Below, one piece after another: positions 5,115 through 5,342 of a stretch of DNA of 5,342 nucleotides. The notes under the pieces were generated by a model, which was given only the letters and a program-made list of their open reading frames with translations, was not told where the DNA came from and did not search any database. How positions within the stretch are numbered: the stretch's first letter is position 1; each line of letters begins with the position of its first letter. This DNA comes from Clostridia bacterium (lineage in GTDB: Bacteria > Bacillota > Clostridia > Christensenellales > Aristaeellaceae): positions 1-5,342 of the forward strand of contig JAFWBZ010000183.1 of the NCBI GenBank assembly GCA_017537105.1. The letters are read 5' to 3'. Both the position numbers and the translations under genes were made by a program.

Positions 5115-5342
5115 TCAAGCTATTGGGTTGTCAAATGGCGAATTTACTAAAATCAGTATATGCGCAATGAAGGGATCATCGTCGGGCTTCAGGACCTGTG
5201 GCAGAGGGCCGTTCACGAGCGATCTGCGAACGGGGGGAGACATATCCTCTCGGAGATGTGAATATATACTTCCATCGTATGCTCGCAGCACTTCTTTGCC
5301 TGCCGTCAGAAAAACCCTCTCGCCCGGTGCAAAGTGCTCGCC
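5115..5342 (-). CDS. Possible C-terminal end of an unrecognised upstream gene (enters from right edge)
   Basis: One minus-strand frame is open from the window edge to TGA at 5117-5115, giving 75 residues. It begins GEHFAPGERVFLTAGKEV, continues with RAYDGSIYSHLREDMSPPVR and ends HILILVNSPFDNPIA. I do not recognise a family. The stretch looks like a soluble, mixed-charge domain end, but third codon positions are only about half G/C, against clearly GC-rich third positions in the operon genes. This points to a foreign or mobile gene, a decaying remnant, or a chance open frame; a second minus-strand frame is also open for about 60 codons. No terminator hairpin with a U-run was found after the stop. 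If real, it would lie on the same strand as the operon, about 240 bases upstream of its first gene. Confidence 0.35.
   Translation of the reverse strand, partial: GEHFAPGERVFLTAGKEVLRAYDGSIYSHLREDMSPPVRRSLVNGPLPQVLKPDDDPFIAHILILVNSPFDNPIA

Noticed and set aside
5113..5134. Two TTGACA hexamers on the minus strand considered as -35 boxes
   Set aside because: No acceptable -10 lies 16-18 bases downstream of either copy.
5160..5261. 33-residue plus-strand frame starting MRNEGIIVGLQ
   Set aside because: No ribosome binding site upstream, very short, and it competes with the longer minus-strand frame.
1..5342. CRISPR array, tRNA, rRNA, insertion-sequence ends or riboswitch
   Set aside because: No regularly spaced repeats, no tRNA or rRNA-like sequence and no paired terminal inverted repeats were seen; the 33-base leader is too short for a riboswitch.

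Overview
The window reads as one tightly packed operon on the minus strand, transcribed from right to left. It starts at an AT-rich control region (about 4900-5110) and runs off the left edge. In order of transcription it holds a NagB-like sugar-phosphate isomerase/deaminase homologue (4872-3988), a PfkB/ribokinase-family sugar kinase (3983-3023, frame broken by one extra base), and the components of a branched-chain-amino-acid-type (HAAT/Liv) ABC importer: permeases LivH (3019-2144) and LivM (2130-1114), ATPase LivG (1117-392), and the first 113 residues of a type-1 periplasmic-binding-fold substrate-binding protein (341-1). The second ATPase normally found with these systems, LivF, is not in the window.

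Gaps between the first five genes are between -4 and +13 bases, and most ribosome binding sites lie inside the end of the preceding gene, so they are very likely co-transcribed and translationally coupled. The only larger break is the 50 bases between livG and the binding protein gene. It contains an 11-bp stem-loop and a strong separate ribosome binding site.

The right end (4873-5342) has a well-formed promoter for the operon: TTGAAT, 17 bases, then an extended -10 TGTTATAAT. A-tracts lie upstream, an 8-bp direct repeat overlaps the -35 region, and a 13-bp palindrome lies further up. Beyond that is an open frame entering from the right edge (5342-5115), possibly the C-terminus of an upstream gene, with weaker codon bias than the operon. 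I do not recognise it.

The sequence suggests a GC-rich member of the Firmicutes/Clostridia or a similar lineage: strong AGGAGG-type ribosome binding sites, AT-rich promoter DNA and GC-rich third positions in the genes. The binding protein seems to have a type I signal peptide (AIA|E) and no lipobox, which would also fit a diderm lineage such as Synergistota. The taxon cannot be fixed from this window.

The most interesting point is the combination. A transporter family best known for amino acids sits in one operon with a sugar kinase and a NagB-fold enzyme, and both enzymes lack the usual substrate or catalytic residues of their best-known relatives. I infer an uptake and breakdown route for a sugar-containing or amine-bearing solute rather than plain branched-chain amino acids. 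The substrate is unknown.
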